This document shows, in pieces, positions 1 through 9,500 of a stretch of 64,000 bases of DNA. The position numbers and the translations under genes are program-made. The DNA is from Lutispora thermophila DSM 19022. Lineage in GTDB: Bacteria > Bacillota > Clostridia > Lutisporales > Lutisporaceae. The stretch spans positions 186,001 through 250,000 of the forward strand of contig NZ_FQZS01000006.1 in the NCBI RefSeq assembly GCF_900142105.1, read 5' to 3'. Within the stretch, counting starts at the first letter, position 1. Every line of letters starts with the position of its first letter. The notes beneath the pieces are model-generated. The model searched no databases. It had not been told where the DNA came from and worked only from the letters and a program-made list of their open reading frames with translations.

Positions 1-135
1 AAACAGGATTATCAATAGTATGCACAAAAATGATATAATATGGTAAAATACAGTTAAACTTTGAAAAAATTATCAATACTGAGAAAAGGAGTTGAAGAGC
101 AGGGGATTGCATATTCAGTGAAACCTGCGAGCCAT

Positions 136-1224
136 ATGAAAATAGGATTGGTAGGACTACCTTCTGTAGGTAAAACTAGCTTATTTAATCTTTTAACAGG
201 AGCAGATGAGGAGGTTGCCGGTTTTACAACGGGAAAGGTAGAGGCAAATATTGGTATTACCAAAATACCCGATGAGAGAATTGATTTTTTAGCCAGCATG
301 TATGAACCTAAAAAAACTACATATGCAACTATTGAAGTTGTAGATGTTCCGGGTTTAGTTAGCGGATCTAGCACTGGAAAAGGAGTGGGCAATCAATTCC
401 TTGATAATGTGAGAAAAACAGATGCTTTAATACATATTGTGAGAGCTTTTGAATCTGATGATGTTGTGCATGTAGAAGGTAACATAGATCCAATGAGGGA
501 TATAGATACAATAAACATGGAGCTGCTCTTTGCCGATTTAGGAATAATAGATAATAGGATAGAGAGAATTGAGGCATCAAAAAAAGTTACAAAGGAAAAC
601 TTGGCGGAGCTGGAAGTGTTGAAGAAATGCAAAGAAGGTTTGGAAAAGGGACTTCTTATACATAATTTAAAACTCAATGAAGATGAAAAGGAGCATTTGA
701 AGACCTTTAGTTTCCTATCTGAAAAGCCAATGATATTGGTGGTTAATTTGGATGAAGAGCAATTTAAATCAAAAGACTACCCATCAAGAGAGGATCTTTT
801 GGAGTATTCTAGAAATACCAATACACCCTTCATTGAATTATGTATAAAGTCTGAGTTGGAAATAGCAAAGTTAGATTCGGAAGACAGAGAAATGTTTTTA
901 GAGGATCTAGGGATTGAAGAATCCGGGATGGACAAACTCTCCAGAACTGCTTATGATTACCTTGGGTTCATATCCTTTCTTACTGCCGGCCATGATGAAG
1001 TTAGAGCATGGACTATACAGAAGGGTACTGTTGCAAAAAAAGCCGCAGGGAAAATACACTCAGATATCGAAAAGGGTTTTATAAGAGCGGAGGTATATAA
1101 GTTTAAAGACCTTAAGGAGCTTGGCTCTATACAAAAAGTAAAGGAAAAAGGCTTGTTCACATTAGAGGGAAAAGATTATATAGTAGAAGATGGAGACATC
1201 ATAAATTTGAGATTTAATGTATAA
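136..1224 (+). CDS. Divergent YchF/Obg-type NTPase
   Basis: This encodes a cytosolic P-loop NTPase of the Obg/YchF (OLA1) group, 362 aa, which matches the usual YchF length. The P-loop GLPSVGKTS is at residues 7-15, a G3 motif DVPG at 70-73, and NLDE at 204-207 in the place where YchF proteins have NxxE instead of NKxD. The last 80 or so residues look like the YchF-type TGS domain. ATG 136 is chosen because it begins the family-typical MKIGLVG; an in-frame TTG at 61 would add 25 residues, and neither start has a strong ribosome site. The P-loop is not the canonical PNVGKST and the usual aromatic-rich switch I segment is replaced by GFTTGKVEAN, so it may be a paralog rather than the housekeeping ychF. 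The UbiA gene follows after 14 bp. Confidence 0.8.
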   Translation: MKIGLVGLPSVGKTSLFNLLTGADEEVAGFTTGKVEANIGITKIPDERIDFLASMYEPKKTTYATIEVVDVPGLVSGSSTGKGVGNQFLDNVRKTDALIHIVRAFESDDVVHVEGNIDPMRDIDTINMELLFADLGIIDNRIERIEASKKVTKENLAELEVLKKCKEGLEKGLLIHNLKLNEDEKEHLKTFSFLSEKPMILVVNLDEEQFKSKDYPSREDLLEYSRNTNTPFIELCIKSELEIAKLDSEDREMFLEDLGIEESGMDKLSRTAYDYLGFISFLTAGHDEVRAWTIQKGTVAKKAAGKIHSDIEKGFIRAEVYKFKDLKELGSIQKVKEKGLFTLEGKDYIVEDGDIINLRFNV

Positions 1225-1238
1225 AAGAGAGGGTACGA

Positions 1239-2192
1239 ATGAAGATAAGGAGTTTCTTGAAACTGGTTGAAATACAGACAAAAGTGGCTAGTGTTATACC
1301 ATTTTTCATAGGAACATTTTATACCATTTATCGTTACAAAACCTTTAATGTGAATAATTTTGCCATGATGTTGGTATCCTTACTATGTATAGATATGGCT
1401 ACAACAGCAATCAACAATTATCAAGACTACAGGAAGGCAGTTAAAAAATATGGGTACGGATATGAAAGCCATAATGCCATTGTAAGGGATAAACTAAGCG
1501 AAAGAAGTGTCCGCACAACAATATTTGCTCTCCTTGCTTTGGCGACAGCATTTGGGTTGCTGTTATTTTTAAACTCAAATGCTATTGTACTTCTTATAGG
1601 AGTACTATCATTTTTTATAGGTATAACATATTCTTATGGACCTGTTCCTATTTCTCGAACCCCCTTTGGGGAAGTGTTTTCAGGGTTTACTATGGGTTTT
1701 TTCATCACTTTTTTGGCTGTTTATATACATATATTTGATAGTGATATAGTTACACTGGCTTTGAAAGAAAACATGTTAAGCATACAGATTAACTTGCTGG
1801 AACTTGTTTATATTGCTTTGGTTGCTGTACCTGCTATTATAGGAATAGCTGATATCATGCTTGCTAATAATATTTGTGACATTGAGGATGATATAGAAAA
1901 CAACAGATATACATTACCAATATACATAGGTAAGGATAAGGCTCTGATGATCTTTAAAATATCTTATTATATCATCTATATGGTGCTTATTCTATTGATA
2001 ATAATGAGAATAATACCATATGCCTGTACTCTGGCATTAATAACATTTTTGCCTGTCAGCAAGAATATTAAATCCTTTTTTCAAATCCAGACCAAGAAGG
2101 ATACTTTTGTATTGGCAGTTAAAAATTTTGTTATGATAAATGGTGCATTAGCTATAACATTGCTACTTGGAGAAATAATAACAGTTATTTGA
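1239..2192 (+). CDS. UbiA-family prenyltransferase (MenA-like)
   Basis: This is a 317-aa polytopic membrane protein of the UbiA superfamily, whose members transfer an isoprenoid chain to an aromatic or similar acceptor in the membrane. The two aspartate-rich regions that bind Mg-diphosphate are visible as NNYQDYRKA near residue 60 and NNICDIEDD near residue 210. About eight hydrophobic helices follow the family pattern. The closest functional type is 1,4-dihydroxy-2-naphthoate prenyltransferase, but no other menaquinone gene is nearby, so the substrate is unknown. It is preceded by GAGAGGG and probably cotranscribed with the NTPase gene upstream. Confidence 0.8.
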   Translation: MKIRSFLKLVEIQTKVASVIPFFIGTFYTIYRYKTFNVNNFAMMLVSLLCIDMATTAINNYQDYRKAVKKYGYGYESHNAIVRDKLSERSVRTTIFALLALATAFGLLLFLNSNAIVLLIGVLSFFIGITYSYGPVPISRTPFGEVFSGFTMGFFITFLAVYIHIFDSDIVTLALKENMLSIQINLLELVYIALVAVPAIIGIADIMLANNICDIEDDIENNRYTLPIYIGKDKALMIFKISYYIIYMVLILLIIMRIIPYACTLALITFLPVSKNIKSFFQIQTKKDTFVLAVKNFVMINGALAITLLLGEIITVI

Positions 2193-2311
2193 CGATTATA
2201 AATTAATGGACTATAATGATAATTAAGAAAAGTTTTCCATGAGTTGATAATGTTTTAATTTATACTTGTTATAAATTAATTAATAACAATTTAAAGAAAG
2301 GTGGGTTAACT

Positions 2312-2689
2312 ATGAGACAAAATATTGCTTTCTATCGATGCAGTATATGCGGGAATATTGTTGAACTTATAAGCAAAGGTGGCGGTGAACTGGTATGTTG
2401 TGGTAAGCCAATGAACAAGCTCGAAGCAAACACTACCGATGCAGCTACTGAGAAGCATGTTCCCGTGGCTTCGAGAGAAAATGGAAAGATTGTGGTACAG
2501 GTAGGTTCAGTGTTACACCCAATGATACCGGAACATTATATTGAATGGATTGCTGTAGTATCTGATAATGGAGTAGAAAGAATTCATCTTAGACCAGGAG
2601 AGGAACCAAAAGCCGTATTCTGCGACAAAGAAAATGTTGATATATACGAATACTGCAATATCCATGGATTATGGAAGTCAAGTCTATAG
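2312..2689 (+). CDS. dfx: Desulfoferrodoxin (superoxide reductase)
   Basis: A 125-aa class I superoxide reductase that reduces superoxide to hydrogen peroxide in the cytosol of anaerobes. The N-terminal desulforedoxin-type iron site is C10, C13, C29, C30. The catalytic Fe(His)4Cys centre is H49, H69, H75, H118 and C115, and the E47-K48 pair next to H49 that is known to matter for catalysis is present. A GGTGGG ribosome site lies ahead of ATG 2312. It stands alone between a 119-bp AT-rich leader and a terminator-like hairpin at 2841. It fits with rubrerythrin and Hcp further along as an oxygen-stress set. Confidence 0.95.
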   Translation: MRQNIAFYRCSICGNIVELISKGGGELVCCGKPMNKLEANTTDAATEKHVPVASRENGKIVVQVGSVLHPMIPEHYIEWIAVVSDNGVERIHLRPGEEPKAVFCDKENVDIYEYCNIHGLWKSSL

Positions 2690-2840
2690 TTTAAATTAAA
2701 CCTTGTTTATACAAGACATTTTAATATTAATATATTATAGAAAGATTAGATTAATAAGCATATTTTATTACAAGTGTTTAGATATAGCAATTTATAGCAA
2801 TAAAGAAAAAGGAAAAATCTAAACAGGCTTCCATATTGAT

Positions 2841-2867
2841 AAAATGCTCCTATAGAGGGAGCATTTT
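2841..2867 (+). terminator. Hairpin after dfx
   Basis: The arms AAAATGCTCC and GGAGCATTTT form a perfect 10-bp stem with a 7-nt loop. The run of T is short and lies in the stem arm, so this is a moderate terminator between dfx and the EamA gene. The rest of the 275-bp gap (2690-2964) is AT-rich without a convincing ORF. Confidence 0.6.
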
Positions 2868-2964
2868 ACTTGTTAAATAAAGTAATTTTAGTTGATATAA
2901 AGGATTTTTCCAGTAAATATAGAATTATCTGTAGTGGAATTTTATTAGATTATGGGGTAGAAAT

Positions 2965-3843
2965 ATGAAGGAACTATTTAGGAATGAAAGATACAAAGCA
3001 ATATTTTTTATTGTGTTGGCTTCTTTGTTGTGGAGCACCGGAGGAATATTAATCAAGGTTGTAGATTGGAATCCCATAGCCATTGCCGGTTCAAGAAGTT
3101 TAATTGCATCAATTGTAGTATTTTTATATCTAAAGAAGCCAAGATTAACCTGGTCAAAAGCTCAATTGGGAGGAGCTTTTTCTTATGCCGCAACGGTAAT
3201 ATTGTTTGTAGCTGCTAACAAGCTCACTACATCTGCCAATGCAATACTTTTGCAGTTTACATCACCGATTTTTGTTGCCATACTAGGGGTATGGCTGTTG
3301 AAAGAGAAGATTAGATGGTATGATTATATAGCCATTTTATCTGTATTCGGCGGCATGTTATTGTTCTTTTTGGATGGTGTAGGAGGTGGCAGCATGCTAG
3401 GAAATGTTCTTGCTGTAGTAAGCGGATTCTTCTTAGCCTGTGTCACCATATGCCTCAGGCTACAAAAGTCTGGCTCTCCTGTTGAGACTACGTTAATAGG
3501 AAATGTGCTTACGTTTATTGTGGCAATACCCTTCATCGTTGGTGGATTGCCAGATTTGAAGAGCATTATTGCAATAATAGTATTGGGAGTTTTTCAATTA
3601 GGAATTTCATACATACTGTATGCATTAGCTTCGAAACATTTGTCTGCCATAGAAGCAGTTCTTTTGACTGTTATAGAACCTTTACTGAATCCAGTTTGGG
3701 TATTCTTGTTTGCTGGTGAAAAGCCAAGTGTTTATGCTGTTGTGGGAGGTATAATAGTAATATTATCTGTTACCATAAGGAGTATTATCGTGTCCAGGGA
3801 ATCTGGTATTGAATATGAGGCAAAGGAATCGGAGGTTAGCTAG
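2965..3843 (+). CDS. EamA/DMT-family transporter
   Basis: A 292-aa integral membrane protein of the drug/metabolite transporter superfamily with two tandem EamA domains (about residues 11-140 and 150-283) and ten predicted hydrophobic helices. The start of the first repeat (ILASLLWSTGGILIK) is typical of the family. The substrate cannot be told from the sequence. It is followed immediately, without a gap, by the DNA glycosylase gene, whose ribosome site lies inside its last codons, so the two are likely translationally linked. Confidence 0.85.
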   Translation: MKELFRNERYKAIFFIVLASLLWSTGGILIKVVDWNPIAIAGSRSLIASIVVFLYLKKPRLTWSKAQLGGAFSYAATVILFVAANKLTTSANAILLQFTSPIFVAILGVWLLKEKIRWYDYIAILSVFGGMLLFFLDGVGGGSMLGNVLAVVSGFFLACVTICLRLQKSGSPVETTLIGNVLTFIVAIPFIVGGLPDLKSIIAIIVLGVFQLGISYILYALASKHLSAIEAVLLTVIEPLLNPVWVFLFAGEKPSVYAVVGGIIVILSVTIRSIIVSRESGIEYEAKESEVS

Positions 3844-4491
3844 GTGAATTCTGATTTGAAGAGTCAATTAGATCTTTCAAGGCTAGATAGGAGTTTTTAT
3901 AGTAAAAACGCTGTTAAATTATCTAAAGATCTTCTTGGGAAATATTTAGTACATTCAATGGATGGCAAAGAGCTTATAGGGAAAATTGTAGAAGTTGAAG
4001 CCTATATGGGCGTTGGAGATAAAGCAGCTCATAGTTATAATGGCAGAAGGACTGCAAGGACAGAAGTTATGTATGGAGAAGAAGGTCATGCCTATGTATA
4101 TTTAATATATGGCATGTATTATTGTTTGAATGTAGTGGCTGCAAAGGAAGGAATTGCTCAAGCCGTTTTAATAAGAGCTTTGGAACCAATTAAGGGAAGT
4201 GAAATTATGGCAGTATATAGATACGGTAAAGCTTTGGGAGAACTTAAGAAATCACAAATAATCAATTTAACCAATGGGCCGGGCAAGTTATGCAAAGCTT
4301 TAAATATAGAGAAGGAATACAACGGAGAAGACTTGACAGGAAACAGACTTTTTATATGTGAAAATAGGAGTTTCAAAGAGGAATATGATATTGTAGAAAC
4401 CAAAAGAATTGGGATCGATTATGCCCAAGAAGCAAAATATTTTCCTTGGAGATTTTACATAAAAGATAATCCTTATGTAAGTGTTAAATAA
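3844..4491 (+). CDS. 3-methyladenine DNA glycosylase (AAG/MPG family)
   Basis: A 215-aa base-excision repair enzyme of the alkyladenine glycosylase family, which removes alkylated and deaminated purines. Recognisable family segments are LLGKYLVH, IVEVEAYMG (with the catalytic glutamate), DKAAHSYNGRRTART and YVYLIYGMYYCLNVV. GTG 3844 is used, directly after the TAG of the EamA gene, with GGAGG at 3831-3835 giving 8-bp spacing. The length agrees with bacterial homologs of around 200 aa. Confidence 0.93.
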   Translation: MNSDLKSQLDLSRLDRSFYSKNAVKLSKDLLGKYLVHSMDGKELIGKIVEVEAYMGVGDKAAHSYNGRRTARTEVMYGEEGHAYVYLIYGMYYCLNVVAAKEGIAQAVLIRALEPIKGSEIMAVYRYGKALGELKKSQIINLTNGPGKLCKALNIEKEYNGEDLTGNRLFICENRSFKEEYDIVETKRIGIDYAQEAKYFPWRFYIKDNPYVSVK

Positions 4492-4518
4492 TAAAGCACA
4501 AGTATTGGGGGTCATGTG

Positions 4519-5523
4519 ATGAGTAAGCCAAAAGTGGCAATAATTTTTACAGGGGGGACCATATCCATGTCGGTGGATCCAAGGATAGGTGCTGCAATAC
4601 CTTCCCTATCAAGTGATGAAATAATGTCACTGGTTACTAATATTGATAAGTTTGCAGAAATAGAATCCATAGAATTCGGCAAGTTGCCAGGACCTCATAT
4701 GGATCCATTGAAAATGATGGAGTTGAGATCTTTAGTTTTGAAAACAGTACAGAGAGAAGACATATGTGGTGTTATCATCACCCATGGCACAGATACATTG
4801 GAAGAAACTGCCTATTTGCTGGATTTGTCAATCAATTGCGAGAAACCCATTGTTGTTGTGGGCGCCATGAGAAACAGCTCTGAGTTGGGATATGACGGAC
4901 CAAGCAATCTGGCAGCTGCTGTATGTACAGTGATATCGCCTCATTCAAAAAACAAAGGTGTTTTAGTTGTTATGAACAATACAGTCAATGCAGCAGGGGA
5001 AGTAACAAAAACCAATACGCTAAGCCTTGATACCTTTAAATCTCTGGAATTTGGAGCTTTGGGCGTTGTTGATAATGATAGGGTAATATATCATAGAAAT
5101 GTTGTTAACAGACAATATATTCCTACAAATAAGATAGAAACTAATGTGGATTTAATCAAATGTGCAGCAGGAATGGATTCTAAATTTATAAAGTATTCAG
5201 TGGATACGGGAGCAAAAGGTATTGTACTTGAAGCGTTGGGAAGAGGAAATGTGCCCCCTCAGATGCTTGAAGGCATAAAATATGCTATAGATAAAGGTGT
5301 CTTTGTGGTTGTTGTATCAAGATGTCCTACTGGTAGAGTATTGGATACATATGGTTATGAAGGCGGAGGAAAGCAATTAAGAGAGATGGGTGCAATATTC
5401 GGAGGAGACTTACCGGGACAGAAAGCAAGAATAAAACTAATGTTAGCTCTTTCAGTGACTCAGGATGAAAAAGAATTGAGAGACATAATGGAACACGGCC
5501 AATATTATGAAAATGAAATATAG
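4519..5523 (+). CDS. ansA: Type I L-asparaginase
   Basis: A 334-aa cytosolic-type asparaginase hydrolysing L-asparagine to aspartate and ammonia. The two catalytic threonine motifs are present: FTGGTIS near residue 10 and THGTDTLEE near residue 90. There is no signal peptide, which fits the type I form. ATG 4519 has better spacing from GGGGG (4506-4511) than the in-frame GTG 4516. It ends in a dispersed repeat that carries a hairpin able to act as terminator. Confidence 0.93.
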   Translation: MSKPKVAIIFTGGTISMSVDPRIGAAIPSLSSDEIMSLVTNIDKFAEIESIEFGKLPGPHMDPLKMMELRSLVLKTVQREDICGVIITHGTDTLEETAYLLDLSINCEKPIVVVGAMRNSSELGYDGPSNLAAAVCTVISPHSKNKGVLVVMNNTVNAAGEVTKTNTLSLDTFKSLEFGALGVVDNDRVIYHRNVVNRQYIPTNKIETNVDLIKCAAGMDSKFIKYSVDTGAKGIVLEALGRGNVPPQMLEGIKYAIDKGVFVVVVSRCPTGRVLDTYGYEGGGKQLREMGAIFGGDLPGQKARIKLMLALSVTQDEKELRDIMEHGQYYENEI

Positions 5524-5598
5524 CTGAGGTATAAAATAAAAAACATAACAGAAATGAACACATGCTTTCTATAACCCATAGAAAATTATTATTCCACC

Positions 5599-5700
5599 TT
5601 AATATTAACTTTCCGTAATGGTTTTAAGAAAAGTTACTTGATTGTTAAAAGGCTTCATTGATTGCTAAAATGTTTGCAAATGAAGCCTTTCTTATTTTTG
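5599..5700 (+). repeat. Dispersed intergenic repeat copy 1, with terminator-like hairpin
   Basis: A 20-nt word at 5601-5620 recurs exactly, inverted, at 35032-35051. The right half forms a 12-bp perfect stem (5648-5659 with 5679-5690, AAAGGCTTCATT type) followed by CTTATTTTTG, which can terminate ansA transcription. Copies 2-4 are at about 34981, 39027 and 53695. The rest of the gap to 5787 shows nothing else I can support. Confidence 0.7.
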
Positions 5701-5787
5701 TATAACTAATGTAATATTAATTTAATGGAATTTTACAGAAGTTAAGTATATAATAGTATGTAAAATTGCTTTGAGAGGGGTCTTAAT

Positions 5788-6606
5788 TTGAAGCAGGGCA
5801 AAGTAGATTTGCATATTCATACTTCAGCTTCTGATGGAACTTGGACAGCTGAAGAAGTTGTAAAGAAAATATTAGAAAACGATATAAAAATTTTTGCAAT
5901 AACAGATCATAACTCAGTGGAAAATGTTGAGAAAGCAAAGGATTTAGCCAGTGAAGCCGGATTAATTTTAATACCAGGTGTTGAAGTTGATACCACATAT
6001 GATGGAGGTAATTATCACATACTTGGCTACGGTATAGATATCTATAATGAGGAGTTGCTGAAACTTCTATCTGTTAATACGAAAATAATGGAGAATAAAG
6101 ATGAAGAGAGCATTAAGTTTCTTGAGAGGAAAGGTTTGAATGTAAGCCTGACTGACTACAAGAAATATGAAAATGACAATACAAGAGGTGGATGGAAGGC
6201 CTTAAACTATCTTATTGACAGAGGAATATGCAAAAGCACAAAGGATTTCTTTCCATTGTTTGATGGATGGGGAAATCCATTTGACAAAACTGAGTTTCCC
6301 AGTCCAAAAGAAGTAATTGAAGTCATAAAAAAAGCTGGAGGTATACCTATACTGGCTCATCCCGGTGCGCCTTTTTATCGTCTTGAATATGATGCAATAG
6401 TACCTGCTATGTTTAAAGAAGGTATTATGGGTATTGAATGTTATCATCCAGAAAATAATTTGGAAGTAACAAAATTCAGTATTGATTTCTGCAAATGCAA
6501 CAGGCTTTTTATAACCGGAGGGTCAGATTGTCATGGCACATTCTTTACTCACAGAAGCCTAGGAAAGCCAAGCATATTTTATGACAATATAGTTCTTGAA
6601 CTATAA
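5788..6606 (+). CDS. PHP-domain phosphoesterase
   Basis: A 272-aa metal-dependent phosphoesterase of the PHP family, related to the 3',5'-nucleoside bisphosphate phosphatase/RNase AM group. The PHP metal motifs appear in order: DLHIHTSASDG (residues 7-17), TDHN (about 39), GVEVD (about 66), LAHPGAP (about 190) and GGSDCHG (about 244). It starts with TTG 5788 behind GAGAGGGG. HelD follows after 34 bp. The in vivo substrate is inferred from the family only. Confidence 0.85.
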   Translation: MKQGKVDLHIHTSASDGTWTAEEVVKKILENDIKIFAITDHNSVENVEKAKDLASEAGLILIPGVEVDTTYDGGNYHILGYGIDIYNEELLKLLSVNTKIMENKDEESIKFLERKGLNVSLTDYKKYENDNTRGGWKALNYLIDRGICKSTKDFFPLFDGWGNPFDKTEFPSPKEVIEVIKKAGGIPILAHPGAPFYRLEYDAIVPAMFKEGIMGIECYHPENNLEVTKFSIDFCKCNRLFITGGSDCHGTFFTHRSLGKPSIFYDNIVLEL

Positions 6607-6640
6607 AGAACAGCGGCAACACAAAAGAGGAGGTGAACTG

Positions 6641-8950
6641 ATGGCAGCAAAAGACCACCAGGAATATGAACTTGAGAAGGAAAGGCTTGAGTTCACTCTT
6701 AAACATGTATATAAAAGTCTTGAATCCTTTATAAGGCGTAAGGATGTTATAGATGAGGCTGTGGCAAAAGGAAAGAAACACTTTAATTCAGAAAGTAGTC
6801 AGCAATATATTGATCTTATGATAAACACAATGCTACAGGATAGGGCGGAAGTAAAGCTAAAAAATCTGACACAGGCAAAAAATAAACCATATTTTGCCTG
6901 TGTTGAATTTAAAGAGGAAGGTAGACATAATAAAGAGAAATACTATATAGGAAAGATGGCATTAATTGATGAAGATACCATGGAGCTGATAATAACGGAT
7001 TGGAGGGCACCCATAGCAAATCTGTATTATGAGTCAAGATTGGGGGAAGCACAGTACTCATGTCCTGAAGGTATCATCAAGGGAGATCTAATTTTAAAAA
7101 GGCAGTTCATAATTAATGAAGGACGTTTAGATGATATATTGGATATTGATATAACAACCAACGATGAAATACTCCAAGCATCATTGGGTGCCAATGCAGA
7201 CAATAGATTAAAAGATATAGTAACAACAATTCAGGCTGAGCAAAACAGGATAATCAGAGCAGACATGTGGACGCCGCTGATAGTGCAGGGAGCTGCAGGA
7301 AGCGGTAAAACAACTATAGCCCTCCATAGGATAGCATATCTTATCTATAACTATGAAAAAGCTTTCAAGCCAGAAAATTTTATGATTATAGCTCCGAATC
7401 GTCTATTCTTGAATTATATTTCAGAAGTTCTCCCAGAGCTTGGTGTTGAGAAAGCATTGCAGACTACTTTTGAAGAATTTGCCTTGAAGTTAATCGGTCT
7501 CAAGCTAAAGATAGCTGACGGACATGAAAAGATAAACACTTTTGTCAATGAAAGCGAGGAATCCCATCATATAAAGAGAAACCATCTTATGATGGAGGAA
7601 TCTAAATTAAAATGCTCAATGCTATTTAAGGAATTGATAGATGATTATATAGCAAAAGTGGGGGAGAGCTATATACCTTGTGAAGATTTTAAGCTCAATC
7701 AGATTACTGTATTTAGATATGAAGAACTTAATGATATCTTTTTAAAAGAATATATCAATCTTCCAATTGTTAAAAGGCTTGATGAGCTTAAAAAGCATAT
7801 GAGCAATCGTCTCAAAGCTAAAAAGGAAGCAATAATAGAAGAACTGGAGGAGACATGCATAAATCAGATAAATACGATAAAGAACACTATGGAAGAATCA
7901 GAGGAGAGACAAAATCTTATAATAAACATAATCGATAATAAAAATGAGTTGGTAGGCAAGATAGAAGCCTATTCAAAAAAAGCTGTAAATGAGTATATAA
8001 AAAGAATATCTAAATTAAATCCCTTTGAATATTATAAAGATTTTCTTCAGAACCATATTACAAGCCTTGATTTATCAGATAAGGGAATATCCGGTGAAGT
8101 GATTGATTTTATGGTCCATCGATCCTTTGAGATTTTTAAGAAGGGTTATGTGGAGATTGAAGATTTGGCTCCTATCATATATATGAAGTATAAAATATAT
8201 GGAATAGATGAAAAGATACCGGTTAAACATATAGTAATCGATGAAGCACAAGATTTTAGTCCTTTTCAGATTCTTGTTATAAGAAAGATAATTAAGGATT
8301 CTTCATTTACAATTCTAGGAGATTTGGCCCAGGGAATACATTCATATAGAGGTACCATAGACTGGGAGGAGATAAAAGAGAAGGTATTCGAAGGTAAGCA
8401 CTGTGAGCTGCTTGTGTTGGAGCAAAGTTACAGAACAACTGTAGAGATTATGAATGCAGCCAATTCAGTATTGGATAATTTAAAGGCAAAGAATTTCCCT
8501 GTTGCTAAGCCTGTAATAAGACATGGCAAACCAGTGGCTATCGGCAGGAGAGATAATCTCTTGGATATATGCAAGCAAATCCAAAAGGACATGGATGAAT
8601 TAACCGTTGAAAATTATAAGTCAATGGCTATAATATGTAAGACTTTAGATGAATGTAGGGATGTTTATTCTTTTTTCAAAGGCTCAAAATACAAGCCCAA
8701 ATTGATTACAGGAAATGAGAAGGAATATGACAGCAATATAGTAATTTTGCCTTCTTATCTATCAAAAGGTTTGGAATTTGATGTAGTTTTTATAGCCGAT
8801 TGCAATGATGAAAATTATGGGGACAATGAAATGGATATAAAATTATTATATGTAGCTATGACAAGACCTCTTCACAGGCTAAATATATATTATTCAGGGA
8901 AAATGTCTCCACTTTTGCAAGGGTGTAAAGGACAGGCAAGTATAATATAA
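6641..8950 (+). CDS. helD: HelD-like superfamily 1 helicase
   Basis: A 769-aa UvrD-type ATPase of the HelD group, which in Firmicutes binds stalled RNA polymerase and recycles it. A charged N-terminal coiled region (about 1-60) precedes the helicase core, as in HelD. Walker A is QGAAGSGKTT (about 217), motif II is IDEAQDFSPFQ (about 535), motif III is LGDLAQGIHSYRG, and the C-terminal VAMTRPLHRL motif VI is present. A central insertion of roughly 250 residues matches the HelD bulge. ATG 6641 has AGGAGG at 6628-6633; an upstream in-frame TTG lacks a ribosome site. Confidence 0.88.
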   Translation: MAAKDHQEYELEKERLEFTLKHVYKSLESFIRRKDVIDEAVAKGKKHFNSESSQQYIDLMINTMLQDRAEVKLKNLTQAKNKPYFACVEFKEEGRHNKEKYYIGKMALIDEDTMELIITDWRAPIANLYYESRLGEAQYSCPEGIIKGDLILKRQFIINEGRLDDILDIDITTNDEILQASLGANADNRLKDIVTTIQAEQNRIIRADMWTPLIVQGAAGSGKTTIALHRIAYLIYNYEKAFKPENFMIIAPNRLFLNYISEVLPELGVEKALQTTFEEFALKLIGLKLKIADGHEKINTFVNESEESHHIKRNHLMMEESKLKCSMLFKELIDDYIAKVGESYIPCEDFKLNQITVFRYEELNDIFLKEYINLPIVKRLDELKKHMSNRLKAKKEAIIEELEETCINQINTIKNTMEESEERQNLIINIIDNKNELVGKIEAYSKKAVNEYIKRISKLNPFEYYKDFLQNHITSLDLSDKGISGEVIDFMVHRSFEIFKKGYVEIEDLAPIIYMKYKIYGIDEKIPVKHIVIDEAQDFSPFQILVIRKIIKDSSFTILGDLAQGIHSYRGTIDWEEIKEKVFEGKHCELLVLEQSYRTTVEIMNAANSVLDNLKAKNFPVAKPVIRHGKPVAIGRRDNLLDICKQIQKDMDELTVENYKSMAIICKTLDECRDVYSFFKGSKYKPKLITGNEKEYDSNIVILPSYLSKGLEFDVVFIADCNDENYGDNEMDIKLLYVAMTRPLHRLNIYYSGKMSPLLQGCKGQASII

Positions 8951-8974
8951 TAATGTTTGCAAGGAGGGATGTAA

Positions 8975-9445
8975 ATGAGAGAAATTATATTTGCAGGCGG
9001 TTGTTTCTGGGGAGTGGAAGAATATATGTCAAGAATTAAGGGCGTAGTAGAAACAAAAGTGGGTTATGCTAATGGAACTACAGAAAATCCTACATATGAG
9101 GATGTGAAAACCGGAATGACAGGTCATGCAGAGGCATGCTATGTAAAATATGACGAGAACCAGATTTCATTGGAGGATCTCTTGAAAAAATTCTGGAAAG
9201 TTATTGATCCTACAGTCTCCAATCGTCAGGGACCGGATGAAGGAACACAGTACAGGACGGGGATATACTATGTTCATGAAGAAGATTTGCCAACCATTAA
9301 AGCTAGCGCAGAAGAGGAGCAAAAGAAATATGATGATCCAATAGTGACAGAAATTGAACCTTTAAAGAGTTTTTATGATGCTGAGGAATATCATCAAAAA
9401 TATTTGAAAAAGAATCCAGGAGGTTATTGCCATATAAAATTATAA
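8975..9445 (+). CDS. msrA: Peptide-methionine (S)-S-oxide reductase
   Basis: A 156-aa MsrA, which repairs the S form of methionine sulfoxide. The active-site motif GGCFWG has its catalytic cysteine at residue 10. Other family segments are [18 protein letters not shown] and EYHQKYL, and there is a C-terminal cysteine (GGYCHIKL) that may act as resolving residue. A strong GGAGGG site precedes ATG 8975. Some clostridial MsrA proteins carry selenocysteine at the active site; here the codon is TGT, so cysteine. Confidence 0.96.
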   Translation: MREIIFAGGCFWGVEEYMSRIKGVVETKVGYANGTTENPTYEDVKTGMTGHAEACYVKYDENQISLEDLLKKFWKVIDPTVSNRQGPDEGTQYRTGIYYVHEEDLPTIKASAEEEQKKYDDPIVTEIEPLKSFYDAEEYHQKYLKKNPGGYCHIKL

Positions 9446-9470
9446 AAAGTTTTTTTGATTAATAGCTAAT

Positions 9471-9500
9471 AAGGTTGGGTTATGACCCAACCTTAATTTT
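9471..9500. terminator. Bidirectional terminator between msrA and rubrerythrin
   Basis: AAGGTTGGGT and ACCCAACCTT form a perfect 10-bp stem with loop TATG, followed by AATTTTA on the plus strand. It sits exactly between the two convergent genes. Confidence 0.85.

Noticed and set aside
2211-2225. Possible PerR box upstream of dfx
   Set aside because: The match to the consensus is weaker (about 12 of 15) and it is not aligned with a convincing promoter.
8975-9445. MsrA as a possible selenoprotein
   Set aside because: The active-site codon is TGT (Cys10); no in-frame TGA is present.
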